Below, in pieces: positions 1 through 7,332 of a stretch of DNA of 12,917 bases. Location of the stretch: the NCBI GenBank assembly GCA_029259835.1, contig JAJDEL010000909.1, forward strand, positions 1 through 12,917. The letters run 5' to 3'. Made by a program: the position numbers and the translations under genes. Below the pieces are notes generated by a model that saw nothing but the letters and a program-made list of their open reading frames with translations, was not told the DNA's origin and ran no database searches. Every line of letters begins with the position of its first letter. The stretch's first letter is position 1. The stretch comes from Planctomicrobium sp. GTDB lineage: Bacteria; Planctomycetota; Planctomycetia; Planctomycetales; Planctomycetaceae.

Positions 1-2
1 CT

Positions 3-566
3 GTCGGTGAAGATCAAATCGTAGCTGTTACACAAAAAGGTCTTGTGCTATTGCTCAAGTTGAAAACATCGCCTCGGCCTCATCTCTCCGAGGTTGCAAA
101 AATCGAACTCGGTGTCGATGTACTTGTGAATGCTGCCTCGAACGACAAGATGATTGCCATCGCAGATGCCTCAAACACACTCACGTTATTCAATACAACT
201 CGCCTGGATCCCGTGGCCACAAAGAAATTCGATCAACCTGTTTCAAATCATCCGTTCTTGGTGGAAGGGATGGTCTTCGCTGAATCTGGTGGCAAGCAAT
301 TCCATGCGATGAAACCAGAAGATCTTTCAGACATCTTTGTCATGCCGCTCAATCAAATTTCGGTTGCCGGGGTTGCTAAGACCGATTCAAACATCATCGT
401 CGCACAGCAGAATGGTGACGTGAGTCAACTTGACCTGGAGTCAGGTGAAGTGACAAACATACAAAAAGTGAATTCAATTCTGTCGTCAGGTCCAATTCAA
501 ATTGGAAAGAACTTCTACGTCATTGCCGTAGATGGAACATTGTTCCGTCTTGATGAATCCTCATAA
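3..566 (+). CDS. C-terminal part of a beta-propeller (PQQ/WD40-like) protein
   Basis: The frame is open from position 3 to the TAA at 564-566 with no need for an internal start, so this is the end of a gene beginning outside the window (about 187 codons visible). The protein alternates short beta-strand-like stretches with turns such as DASNTLTLFN, NGDVSQLDLESGEV and DGTLFRLDES. These look like successive propeller blades of the PQQ-like/WD40 type, in which each blade ends by reporting a value at a conserved hydrophobic-x-D/N position. No catalytic residue, signal peptide or membrane segment is visible in this part. The stop codon lies only 19 bases before the favoured start of the next gene, suggesting cotranscription with the solute-binding protein. 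The propeller assignment rests on the pattern alone. What the missing N-terminal part holds, for example a kinase or anchor, cannot be told. Confidence 0.75.
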   Translation, partial: VGEDQIVAVTQKGLVLLLKLKTSPRPHLSEVAKIELGVDVLVNAASNDKMIAIADASNTLTLFNTTRLDPVATKKFDQPVSNHPFLVEGMVFAESGGKQFHAMKPEDLSDIFVMPLNQISVAGVAKTDSNIIVAQQNGDVSQLDLESGEVTNIQKVNSILSSGPIQIGKNFYVIAVDGTLFRLDESS

Positions 567-585
567 ACAGACTCGCTATTCATTC

Positions 586-2982
586 ATGAAATACTTCGTT
601 CCGATCATTTATTTACTTCTATTCTCAGCGAGCAGCTTGCCTGCTCAGCCCGGAAGTGAAGAAGCGCTTCCAACTCTTGAGGAAATGGTCCTTCCCTCGG
701 TGAAGCAACTTCTAAACGAGACTCCAAAAGATTGGATCGTGTTGAATACCGGTGGTGTGTTGACTGTGGAATCGGTCACTCCGCGCCCCGACACTCTGGC
801 ACTCCGTCAGGCTGAAATCGAAGCACTCGAAATCGAGAGACGTAAAGTTGCTGCGAGCCAGAGAGGTCCGTTGAGCGAGAAAATCAATGAATTGAAACAA
901 TTGGAAGTCACAGTTCCAGAAGTTCAGGGGAATCCTGAGTTCCGCCTCCCGATTCGCCGAATCATTGAGATTATTCACCATGAAGATTTGATGATCCGCC
1001 GGATCGATGAACTCCTCAAAGTGAACAACATTGACCAATCGCTTGAACTTCTCAACCGACTTCGTCGCAACTGGGACGCTTGGCCTGGGATGGACGGGGC
1101 GCACGCAAAAATCGTGTACACCGATGCAAAATTTCGGATAGAGCAAGGTAAATATTCTGAGAGTTTAATGTTGCTCGACGAAGTCTACCGGTTAAACAAA
1201 GAGTATCTGGGAGTTCCTCAACAGGTTGATCGAGCGATTCAGGCACTCGTCGAGAAATCCATCGAAAACAAAGATTACCCGCAGGCACAATTCTACCTGA
1301 ACTGGATTCGCCAACGCTTCCCTGACCGTCCTGTCTATCAAACATACAGTACTCAACTCTCGAATCAAGTGACCAAAATTCTCGTTGAGGCGAACGCAGC
1401 AGCGACAAGCGGGAATGTTGAAAAAGCGGCAATCTTAGTCGATGACGCGGCGATAATTTGGCCGCTTGCTCAAGATTTGCGCGGCCCTCATCGTACGCAT
1501 ACAGAAAGATATCAACGGCTGCACGTAGGTGTTGTTGACGCTCCTGGAAATGCAGACGCCTACTTCGCAGTGGCACCTCCTGATCTACGCAAACGTCGAT
1601 TAACTGATTTAACGCTTTTTGAACTGGACCGTCTGCGCGATGGAACTGCGTATTACCGAACTCGTTTCATCGATGAATGGGAACCGACTGACCTGGGTCG
1701 TGAAATGCGTTTCACTCTCAAGCAATTTCGTCAGCCATATGAAATGCAAGACGTTCTTACGACCGCTGAAATTGCTCCACTCATCTTTAATCGACTCAAT
1801 CCAGAGCACCCCGAATACGACGAGCGAATGGCATCATATGTCGAATCGGTCGAGGTTCATTCCCCGACTGAATTCACGCTTGCCTTCCACCGTGTTCCTC
1901 CACGTATCGAGCCACTTCTCGCCAGTCTTCATATTAGAATGAGTCAAGACGAATCGGTTGATGAATCAGCGATGGATCCCGGTGGGTTCCGACTGGCAAG
2001 TCAAGATGAAAAACTCGTTGTCTACAAACGTAAAATCGAGGAACCTCCTGGGCTTCCGAAATACCATGTGGCGGAAATTGTTGAACATCGCTACGGCTCT
2101 TACGAAAAAGCAGCCCAGGGCTTGCGACGAGGCGAAGTCTCGATGATTTCTGATCTGCCAGATTGGATTATTCGTAGAATGCAGGCTGATGAAGAATTCA
2201 TGAAACGATTCTTCATTATCCCTTATCAACTTCCGGAGACACATCTTCTTCAATTCAATCCTGCCAGCAAGGCGGTCCGCAATCGCGAATTGCGAACCGC
2301 CCTTGCGTACGCAGTTGATCGGAACAATCTCCTAAGAGAGAATGTCCTTCGTGACCCTAAAGCGATGAACGGCAAGGTGGTCTCGACTCCGTTCCTCTCC
2401 TCAAATCCAGGCAAGAATCTTCTGGTAGAACCCCGGCGTTACGATTTATCCGCTGCACTCGCAATGCTCCTCGCATCACGAAAGCAACTGAAAGACGGGA
2501 TCCCGCCACTCACAATGATTGTTGCTCCGGGACCCGCAGCCGAAGAAGTCGCAAAAAAAATCGCAGCCAAGTGGAAGAAGATCGGGATTGACATCAAGCT
2601 TGTCATGGCCCACGAACCTCGTCCTGAAAATTGGGATGTCATCTATCGGTCAGTGCAAATGGTTGAACCACTCGTTGAAATCTGGCCGTTTTTAACAATC
2701 CAGGAACGTGCAAAAATCGACGACCTGCGGCGTTATCCCGATTGGCTCAAGCAGGAACTCATACAGCTTGACAGAACGAGTGAGCAAAGTCGCGCGATCT
2801 CCGCATTACAAACTTTACATCGCCACATCTGGAGCGACACAGCAGTCTTTCCTCTATGGGAACTTCAGCGGTATTTAGTCATTCGAAAGAACGTCCAGGG
2901 TTACCCAAAGAATCTCATGCATGGCTACGACCAGATTGATCGATGGATGATTGATGCGTGGTATCAAACGGAGTTACCATGA
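586..2982 (+). CDS. Secreted family-5-like solute-binding protein with helical-repeat N-terminal region
   Basis: With ATG 586 the product is 798 residues and begins with a classical signal peptide (MK, hydrophobic core FVPIIYLLLFSASS, likely cut after SLPA at residue 20), so it should act outside the cytoplasm. No lipobox cysteine is present. Residues about 120-290 are helical and TPR-like. Residues about 315-780 resemble SBP_bac_5 (OppA/DppA-type) proteins, the clearest signature being FNPASKAVRNRELRTALAYA followed by VDRNNLL, which matches the family's R-x-ALxYAvDR region. Known family members bind peptides or other small ligands for ABC importers and usually lack the helical N-terminal part. 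No permease or ATPase gene is adjacent, so transport is an assumption. An earlier in-frame ATG at 553 overlaps the upstream stop and would add 11 residues. Neither start has a Shine-Dalgarno sequence; 586 is favoured by the signal peptide. The stop codon overlaps the next start. Confidence 0.85.
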   Translation: MKYFVPIIYLLLFSASSLPAQPGSEEALPTLEEMVLPSVKQLLNETPKDWIVLNTGGVLTVESVTPRPDTLALRQAEIEALEIERRKVAASQRGPLSEKINELKQLEVTVPEVQGNPEFRLPIRRIIEIIHHEDLMIRRIDELLKVNNIDQSLELLNRLRRNWDAWPGMDGAHAKIVYTDAKFRIEQGKYSESLMLLDEVYRLNKEYLGVPQQVDRAIQALVEKSIENKDYPQAQFYLNWIRQRFPDRPVYQTYSTQLSNQVTKILVEANAAATSGNVEKAAILVDDAAIIWPLAQDLRGPHRTHTERYQRLHVGVVDAPGNADAYFAVAPPDLRKRRLTDLTLFELDRLRDGTAYYRTRFIDEWEPTDLGREMRFTLKQFRQPYEMQDVLTTAEIAPLIFNRLNPEHPEYDERMASYVESVEVHSPTEFTLAFHRVPPRIEPLLASLHIRMSQDESVDESAMDPGGFRLASQDEKLVVYKRKIEEPPGLPKYHVAEIVEHRYGSYEKAAQGLRRGEVSMISDLPDWIIRRMQADEEFMKRFFIIPYQLPETHLLQFNPASKAVRNRELRTALAYAVDRNNLLRENVLRDPKAMNGKVVSTPFLSSNPGKNLLVEPRRYDLSAALAMLLASRKQLKDGIPPLTMIVAPGPAAEEVAKKIAAKWKKIGIDIKLVMAHEPRPENWDVIYRSVQMVEPLVEIWPFLTIQERAKIDDLRRYPDWLKQELIQLDRTSEQSRAISALQTLHRHIWSDTAVFPLWELQRYLVIRKNVQGYPKNLMHGYDQIDRWMIDAWYQTELP

Positions 2983-4706
2983 ATCGTACACAATTCTCGA
3001 CAAAGAATGTTGCAACTTGTCTCGCGGAACAGTTTGGTGAATTTGATGACCTCACCCGCAGACAACGTAAACAGGTGCATTTCTTGAAACGAATTCTCAT
3101 GTTGCGGTCAACGCCCCTGATTGTGTTTGCGGTTGCGATTCTCCTGAGCGCAAGGTTTTCTGTAGCGCAAGATCAAGAGAATCCAACCACAGAAAAGGCC
3201 ACTCGAGAAGTCGTAAAGCCTGGCGATAAGACTGAGGATACTGCAACGAAGGATGCACCCGTTAAAGAAGAGGTGGCTAAAGAGACACCCTCTGAGGAAG
3301 AAACAACCGAAGTCAAGGAGAAGGTCGAAGACAAAATTCCTCCTCCTCCGCCACCTGCAATACTTCAACCGTATCGAATCAGGGTATACGTTTCGTTTGA
3401 AGCGAATCCTATGTTACCCATTGCAACACAGAGTGCGGCGACTTCTGGATTGCAAAATCATCTTGCAGCTCAGTTTCACAATATGTGGAAACTCAGTGTC
3501 GAACGAGGTACTGGCGAAACGTCACTCGCCGCAGAACAACTGGCTCTCCTCTCCGACGAGACAATTCCGGCGAGTTTTGTGAATTCAGAATTCGACAAAA
3601 TTTTCCTGGCAACGGTTTCTCATCAGGCTGGTAAATTTTCGATCCTCTCGCGGGAATGGGACACAAGTTCTCGCACCGTTGGCAGTTTGCATTCCTCAAC
3701 GATTGCCGACCGTCGCGAAATCGTAGCAACACTGGCGCGCAACATTTCCGAAGCTTTTCGTCCGACCGCGAATCTCGAAGTTGTCGATGGGAGTACAATT
3801 GAATTCTTGGTACGAGGGGGCGAATTTCTACCCCGCAACCCAGACATGCAGCAATTCAAAATAGGAGACTATCTGGTTCCCTACATGCGTTTTCTTGACC
3901 GAAAGCGGGAAGTCCAAAAAATTCAACACCTTCCGTGGACCTATATGAAAGTTGAATCGGTCACTCGCAGTCGAATCCAACTTTCGATCACATCCGCATT
4001 CGGAAATCCTGTCGCCGGGAAAAGGCGGCGTGTAGAAATGAAAGCGATACGAATTCGCCCTCACTTGCCTGCTACCGAAGTTCTCATTTATCCCCGCGGA
4101 GAAAGGCAAAACCCGCTCGTTGGATTTCGGTGTGAAGTCATGGACCGTGTTCCCACTGAAGAAGATCCGGTGGATGATCGTCTGAAACTTGAAACCGATC
4201 GGCGTGGGATTGTGACAGTTCCGGTCGTGGAAAAATCTCCGATTCAGTTTCTCTACGTCTATAGTGGACAAGCGCTCCTAGCCAAGCTTCCTTTCATCCC
4301 CGGTTATTCACCTCGTCTGGAAGTCGAAGTTCCGAATGATCGGGCACGGCTCAATGTTGAAGGAGAAGTCGCTTTGCTGCAAAGCGAACTGATCGATATC
4401 GTGGCGACGCGTGAAGTGCTGATGGCTCGGACACGTGGAGCAGCGAAAACGAAAAAGTGGGACAACGTCAGCAAGTTTCTCAGCCAATTGCAGGACCTCC
4501 CGACACTTGGAGAGTTTACTGGACGCATCGATTCGATTCAGGTGAGAGCTGTTCAGTCGGCGAAACTTGCTCGTGACCGAGTTGCAGAAATTCGCGTCAA
4601 ACGACTCTGCTCTGGTGTCTCCAATTCAGCGAAAAAGCACCTTGACCCTTTTCGCATCGCTGAATTCCGTCGCGAGATGGACGAACAACGCCAGAATAGC
4701 CAGTAG
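2979..4706 (+). CDS. Exported protein of unknown function with charged linker and polyproline tract
   Basis: I do not recognise this family. ATG 2979 overlaps the upstream TGA (ATGA) and has GGAG five bases upstream, which supports translational coupling and gives 575 residues. A hydrophobic segment, LRSTPLIVFAVAILLSA, at about residues 42-58 is followed by RFSVAQDQE, a good signal-peptidase site. The peptide therefore has an unusually long 40-residue n-region, or translation really starts at ATG 3099 (535 residues, standard signal peptide). After the signal come about 60 residues rich in Glu, Lys and Thr and a run of six prolines, a likely disordered spacer. A folded region from about residue 130 onward is mostly beta-strand-like. 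It includes a segment (LVGFRCEVMDRVP to VTVPVVE) resembling a small beta-sandwich insert, and a helical C-terminus. The operon position suggests an envelope role with the solute-binding protein; this is inference. Confidence 0.8.
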   Translation: MNRTQFSTKNVATCLAEQFGEFDDLTRRQRKQVHFLKRILMLRSTPLIVFAVAILLSARFSVAQDQENPTTEKATREVVKPGDKTEDTATKDAPVKEEVAKETPSEEETTEVKEKVEDKIPPPPPPAILQPYRIRVYVSFEANPMLPIATQSAATSGLQNHLAAQFHNMWKLSVERGTGETSLAAEQLALLSDETIPASFVNSEFDKIFLATVSHQAGKFSILSREWDTSSRTVGSLHSSTIADRREIVATLARNISEAFRPTANLEVVDGSTIEFLVRGGEFLPRNPDMQQFKIGDYLVPYMRFLDRKREVQKIQHLPWTYMKVESVTRSRIQLSITSAFGNPVAGKRRRVEMKAIRIRPHLPATEVLIYPRGERQNPLVGFRCEVMDRVPTEEDPVDDRLKLETDRRGIVTVPVVEKSPIQFLYVYSGQALLAKLPFIPGYSPRLEVEVPNDRARLNVEGEVALLQSELIDIVATREVLMARTRGAAKTKKWDNVSKFLSQLQDLPTLGEFTGRIDSIQVRAVQSAKLARDRVAEIRVKRLCSGVSNSAKKHLDPFRIAEFRREMDEQRQNSQ

Positions 4707-4711
4707 CTCGC

Positions 4712-4724
4712 GCGGCTGCGCCGC
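4712..4724 (+). terminator. Small GC hairpin after the three-gene unit
   Basis: GCGGC-TGC-GCCGC forms a perfect five-base stem of only G/C pairs with a three-base loop, six bases after the stop codon at 4706. It lacks a following T-run, so it is not a standard intrinsic terminator. It may contribute to the 3' end of the mRNA. Confidence 0.3.
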
Positions 4725-4732
4725 TTGGTCTA

Positions 4733-4757
4733 GGGGCTAGGGATTAAGGGGCAAGGG
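4733..4757 (+). other. G-quadruplex-type motif in the convergent spacer
   Basis: Four G-runs follow each other: GGGG, GGG, GGGG, GGG, separated by CTA, ATTAA and CAA. This fits the usual G3+N1-7 pattern for an intramolecular quadruplex with loops of 3, 5 and 3 bases. It lies on the sense strand just after the stop codon of the gene ending at 4706, in the 112-base gap between convergent genes. The spacer (4707-4818) otherwise shows only the hairpin at 4712-4724. Confidence 0.5.
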
Positions 4758-4818
4758 CCGGAGAGTTGCCACTTCGATGAGTCACTTACTTCTTGAGAAG
4801 AAAAATGCTGTCGTGGCT

Positions 4819-6114
4819 CTATTCGTGATCGTGTCCGTGATGATCGTGGTCATGCTCTGAATGGTCGTGATCGTGACTATGGTGATCGTCATCACCTTGA
4901 ACGGCACTTGCAGGCGACACTGGTTTTTCTAACTGCAAGTCAGGTTGTTGTCTTTGGAACGCCTCTTGCGCTGTTCGATAGACTTCACGAAGAGGCCGAG
5001 AGATCTCTTTGGCAACTTCGCTACACGAATCGAATTCAGGGCTGAACGCCGCTTCCCCATTTGATTTCCAGGCAACTTTCCCCAGGACTGGTCCAAATTC
5101 AGTCACAACCGTATGTGCTTGCCGATTCAAAGTGGAACGCCAAAGAGTCTGCCTGCGAATTCCAAGAGTTCCCGTTTCGTCAAAGATAATCTGTTCCAGC
5201 ATTTCACGATCCGCAGGCGCGCAGATCAGACTTAAAATCACTGCCGGGCGATTCTTCTTCATCTGAATTGGAATCGTATAAACATCTTTTGCGCCAGCAC
5301 TGAGAAGTCGCTGTAGTGTGTGACCGATGATTTCACCACTCACATCGTCGAGATTCGTTTCGAGTAAACAAATTTCGTCGGTCTCTTGTGGAGCGTTCAA
5401 TTCTCCGACAAACAGTCTGAGTAGATTTGCTCGTGATGCGAACTCCATCGTTCCAGCACCATACCCGACAGAATCGATCGTCATCGCTGGAAGTGGACCA
5501 AACCGATCAACTACGGTTTTGACGATGGCGGCGCCAGTGGGTGTCGTCAATTCAGCTTCTATCGGGACATCCTCAAGTGGAATCCCTTTGAGAAGTTCAG
5601 CAGTCCCCGGTGTTGGAACAGAACAAATGCCATGGTCAATTCGAACCTGTCCACGACCAGTCGGAATCGGACTGCAAACGATCTGGTCGCATCCTAGTAA
5701 GTCAAAGCCGACAGCAGCACCGACGATATCGACAATCGAGTCAATTGCGCCAACTTCATGGAAATGAATTTTCTCTACGTCAGTTCCATGGACTGTTGCC
5801 TCGGCGTGAGCGACTGCCAGGAAAATTTCTTGGGCCAGTGCTCGTTGTGAATTCGTGAGTGCCGAAGCTTTATTGAGGATCTCAACGATATCGCTGTAAT
5901 GGCGGTGAGCATGCTGCTCCGGGTGATTCACAACAATGTGGGTCGCTCGAAAGCAACTTTTCATCACTTCATTGATTTGAAGTTCCACTTCTGGCAATTC
6001 GAGAGATGCAATCGCTTCGTGAATCGCATTTTTGTCGACTCCTGCATCAATCAATGCGCCGAGGGTCATATCTCCACTGATTCCAGTGGCACATTCAAGA
6101 TACGCGACTTTCAT
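4819..6114 (-). CDS. larC: LarC-type nickel insertion protein with His-rich C-terminal tail
   Basis: LarC (former DUF111) inserts nickel into the pyridinium-3,5-bisthiocarboxylate mononucleotide in a CTP-dependent reaction, finishing the nickel-pincer nucleotide cofactor of lactate racemase and its relatives. The 431-residue protein starts with the family's GISGDM motif (residues 11-16). It continues with a His cluster (H64, H68, H70, H72), HFHEVGAIDSIVDI (117-130), TPTGAA (191-196), LETNLDDVSGE (251-261) and KKNRPA (286-291). Residues 407-431 form a tail with 11 histidines alternating with aspartates, probably a nickel store or chelator. The two halves, split by a frameshift in Lactobacillus plantarum, are here one intact frame. 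ATG 6114 is preceded by AAGGA at nine bases. The gene lies 33 bases after the thioesterase gene and is probably cotranscribed. No larA, larB or larE is in the window, so the client enzyme is unknown. Confidence 0.93.
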   Translation of the reverse strand: MKVAYLECATGISGDMTLGALIDAGVDKNAIHEAIASLELPEVELQINEVMKSCFRATHIVVNHPEQHAHRHYSDIVEILNKASALTNSQRALAQEIFLAVAHAEATVHGTDVEKIHFHEVGAIDSIVDIVGAAVGFDLLGCDQIVCSPIPTGRGQVRIDHGICSVPTPGTAELLKGIPLEDVPIEAELTTPTGAAIVKTVVDRFGPLPAMTIDSVGYGAGTMEFASRANLLRLFVGELNAPQETDEICLLETNLDDVSGEIIGHTLQRLLSAGAKDVYTIPIQMKKNRPAVILSLICAPADREMLEQIIFDETGTLGIRRQTLWRSTLNRQAHTVVTEFGPVLGKVAWKSNGEAAFSPEFDSCSEVAKEISRPLREVYRTAQEAFQRQQPDLQLEKPVSPASAVQGDDDHHSHDHDHSEHDHDHHGHDHE

Positions 6115-6147
6115 TCCCGTGGTTCCTTTCGAGACATACAGGGACTG

Positions 6148-6549
6148 CTACTCGGGTGATTCACCGTGCAGCAAATCTCTGGACATTCGCTGAATTGCCC
6201 CCTCGGCATCAACACACGCTAGAACTGTGCTTCCGGTGGCGATGAGTGTCTGGTCGCGTTTGATTTCATAGTCGTGTGCGAGTTTGGCTCCCGACATTTT
6301 GGAAACCCTCACTCTCAAGGTGAGCAGGTCGTCATAGTGTGCCGGTTTTCGGTAGCTGCATTCCGCCTTCGCGATAACGAGAAAGAAGCCACGTTCTTCG
6401 AGTGCTCGGTAATCGCCACCTTGAGCACGAAACAGTTCCGTTCGTGCAACTTCAAAGTAGGAAAGATAATTCATGTGGTGCAGGACACCCATCGCATCCG
6501 TTTCACTGTAACGGACACGAAGCTCCATTTCATACCAGTCCGTGGACAT
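6148..6549 (-). CDS. Hotdog-fold acyl-CoA thioesterase, YbgC/4-hydroxybenzoyl-CoA thioesterase family
   Basis: The protein hydrolyses an acyl-CoA or related thioester; the substrate cannot be told from sequence. Its 133 residues match the usual length of the family. The signature [20 protein letters not shown] (residues 13-32) holds the catalytic aspartate D18, equivalent to Asp17 of Pseudomonas 4-hydroxybenzoyl-CoA thioesterase. It is followed by the family's [12 protein letters not shown] (33-44), and the Y66-RKPAHYDD stretch marks the central helix/strand region. No signal peptide is present, so the protein is cytosolic. The start at 6549 has an AGGTG element five bases upstream. The gene lies between the repeat-peptide gene (62-base gap) and larC (33-base gap), which suggests a shared transcript but no obvious shared pathway. 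In proteobacteria the related ybgC sits with tol-pal genes; that context is absent here. Confidence 0.9.
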   Translation of the reverse strand: MSTDWYEMELRVRYSETDAMGVLHHMNYLSYFEVARTELFRAQGGDYRALEERGFFLVIAKAECSYRKPAHYDDLLTLRVRVSKMSGAKLAHDYEIKRDQTLIATGSTVLACVDAEGAIQRMSRDLLHGESPE

Positions 6550-6572
6550 GAAGACACCTGATGAAAATTAAG

Positions 6573-6591
6573 GCAGGTTGAACTGTCCTGC
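6573..6591 (-). terminator. Weak terminator or attenuator-like hairpin between repeat protein and thioesterase genes
   Basis: On the minus strand GCAGG and CCTGC form a five-base stem with a nine-base loop, followed by CTTAATTTT. It lies 21 bases past the stop of the repeat-protein gene. The stem is short, so at most it could lower read-through into the thioesterase gene. Confidence 0.3.
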
Positions 6592-6611
6592 TCTGCAGCA
6601 AGAACTCTGAA

Positions 6612-7331
6612 TCAACCTTCGAAGGCACCTTGCTTGCGAGCCAGGGCGATGATTTCTTCGGTTGAGGAAGGTGTTTCAGTTGACGTTGCCTCAGTGGAAG
6701 CCTTTGAATCTTCGGCGGCAGGTGCTTCGACTTCAGCTTCTTCTGACTTCGCAGCACCTTGTTGTCGTGCGAGTTCAAGCGGAGAAAGCTTCTTCCCGCT
6801 GGATGAAGCTTCTGCTGCAGGAGCAGGTGCTGGACTCGGTGCAGAATCCCCACCTGCTGCGCCTTGTTGACGGGCAAGTTCGAGAGGCGAGAGTTTCTTT
6901 TCAGTCGCTGCTGCCGGAGCATTTCCAGCGGCTCCTTGCTGCCGAGCCATTTCCAACGGCGAGAGTTTCTTCTCTCCACCACCAGCGCCTGCCGCACCCT
7001 GTTTGCGAGCCATCTCCAGCGGACTGGCCCCCTTGGCAGGAGCTTTCTTTGCTGTTTTCTCTCCGGTTTTCTTTTCTTGGGCAGCTTTCTTTGGCTGTGC
7101 CTTTTCTTTTGGCAGCGGAGCATCGACGACAGTCAGGAATGATGGATCGATATCGTACCAACTGATATCGACAGGACCATCGAATTCCACCAATGCTCGG
7201 CAGTTCATGTTGACCGTTCTCACGCGACCTGTCAGCCCGACAAATCGGCGTAATTCCGGAACACTCTCATTCACGACAACATATTTATCTGTCAGTTGAT
7301 TTTTCAGAACTTCTGCATCGGCAATCAGCAT
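6612..7331 (-). CDS. Unknown protein: SH3-like N-terminal domain plus five SPLExARxQGAA peptide repeats
   Basis: I do not recognise this family. The 239-residue protein has three parts. Residues 1-72 are compact and beta-rich (KYVVVNESVPELRRFVGLTG, then RVRTVNMNCRALVEFDG and SWYDIDPSFLTVVD), resembling a small SH3/KOW-like barrel. Residues 73-102 form a Lys/Ala/Pro-rich linker. Residues 103-236 carry five copies of a short peptide with consensus K-L-S-P-L-E-x-A-R-x-Q-G-A-A, joined by Ala/Gly/Pro/Ser or Glu/Thr-rich linkers; the last copy (EEIIALARKQGA) is degenerate and ends three residues before the C-terminus. Each copy could form a short amphipathic helix, while the linkers look disordered. 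No signal peptide or membrane segment is visible, so it is probably cytosolic. A GGAAGG sequence upstream of ATG 7331 may be held in a hairpin. The gene is 275 bases after aroDE and 62 before the thioesterase gene. Confidence 0.85.
   Translation of the reverse strand: MLIADAEVLKNQLTDKYVVVNESVPELRRFVGLTGRVRTVNMNCRALVEFDGPVDISWYDIDPSFLTVVDAPLPKEKAQPKKAAQEKKTGEKTAKKAPAKGASPLEMARKQGAAGAGGGEKKLSPLEMARQQGAAGNAPAAATEKKLSPLELARQQGAAGGDSAPSPAPAPAAEASSSGKKLSPLELARQQGAAKSEEAEVEAPAAEDSKASTEATSTETPSSTEEIIALARKQGAFEG
6624..7025 (-). repeat. Five in-frame copies of a 12-residue peptide repeat
   Basis: Copies lie at 6990-7025 (SPLEMARKQGAA), 6927-6962 (SPLEMARQQGAA), 6855-6890 (SPLELARQQGAA), 6750-6785 (SPLELARQQGAA) and 6624-6662 (TEEIIALARKQGA). 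Start-to-start spacing grows from 21 to 24, 35 and about 41 residues toward the C-terminus. The DNA of the copies differs at many third positions (for example Arg as CGC, CGG, CGT and CGA), so these are old copies kept at protein level, not a recent DNA duplication. Confidence 0.9.
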
Positions 7332-7332
7332 C

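Noticed and set aside
6573..6591. Strong transcription terminator splitting the leftward gene block
   Set aside because: The stem has only five pairs and the tail is broken by A residues, so it is kept only as a weak candidate.
6624..7025. The regularly spaced repeats as a CRISPR-like or minisatellite array
   Set aside because: Spacing is irregular, copies are diverged in DNA, and the repeats are in frame within a coherent protein.
6662..7165. Long plus-strand frames opposite the repeat-peptide gene, rich in Ala/Ser or Leu/Gln
   Set aside because: They are antisense reflections of the repeated Ala/Gln/Gly codons; the minus-strand product has the coherent repeats and domain structure.
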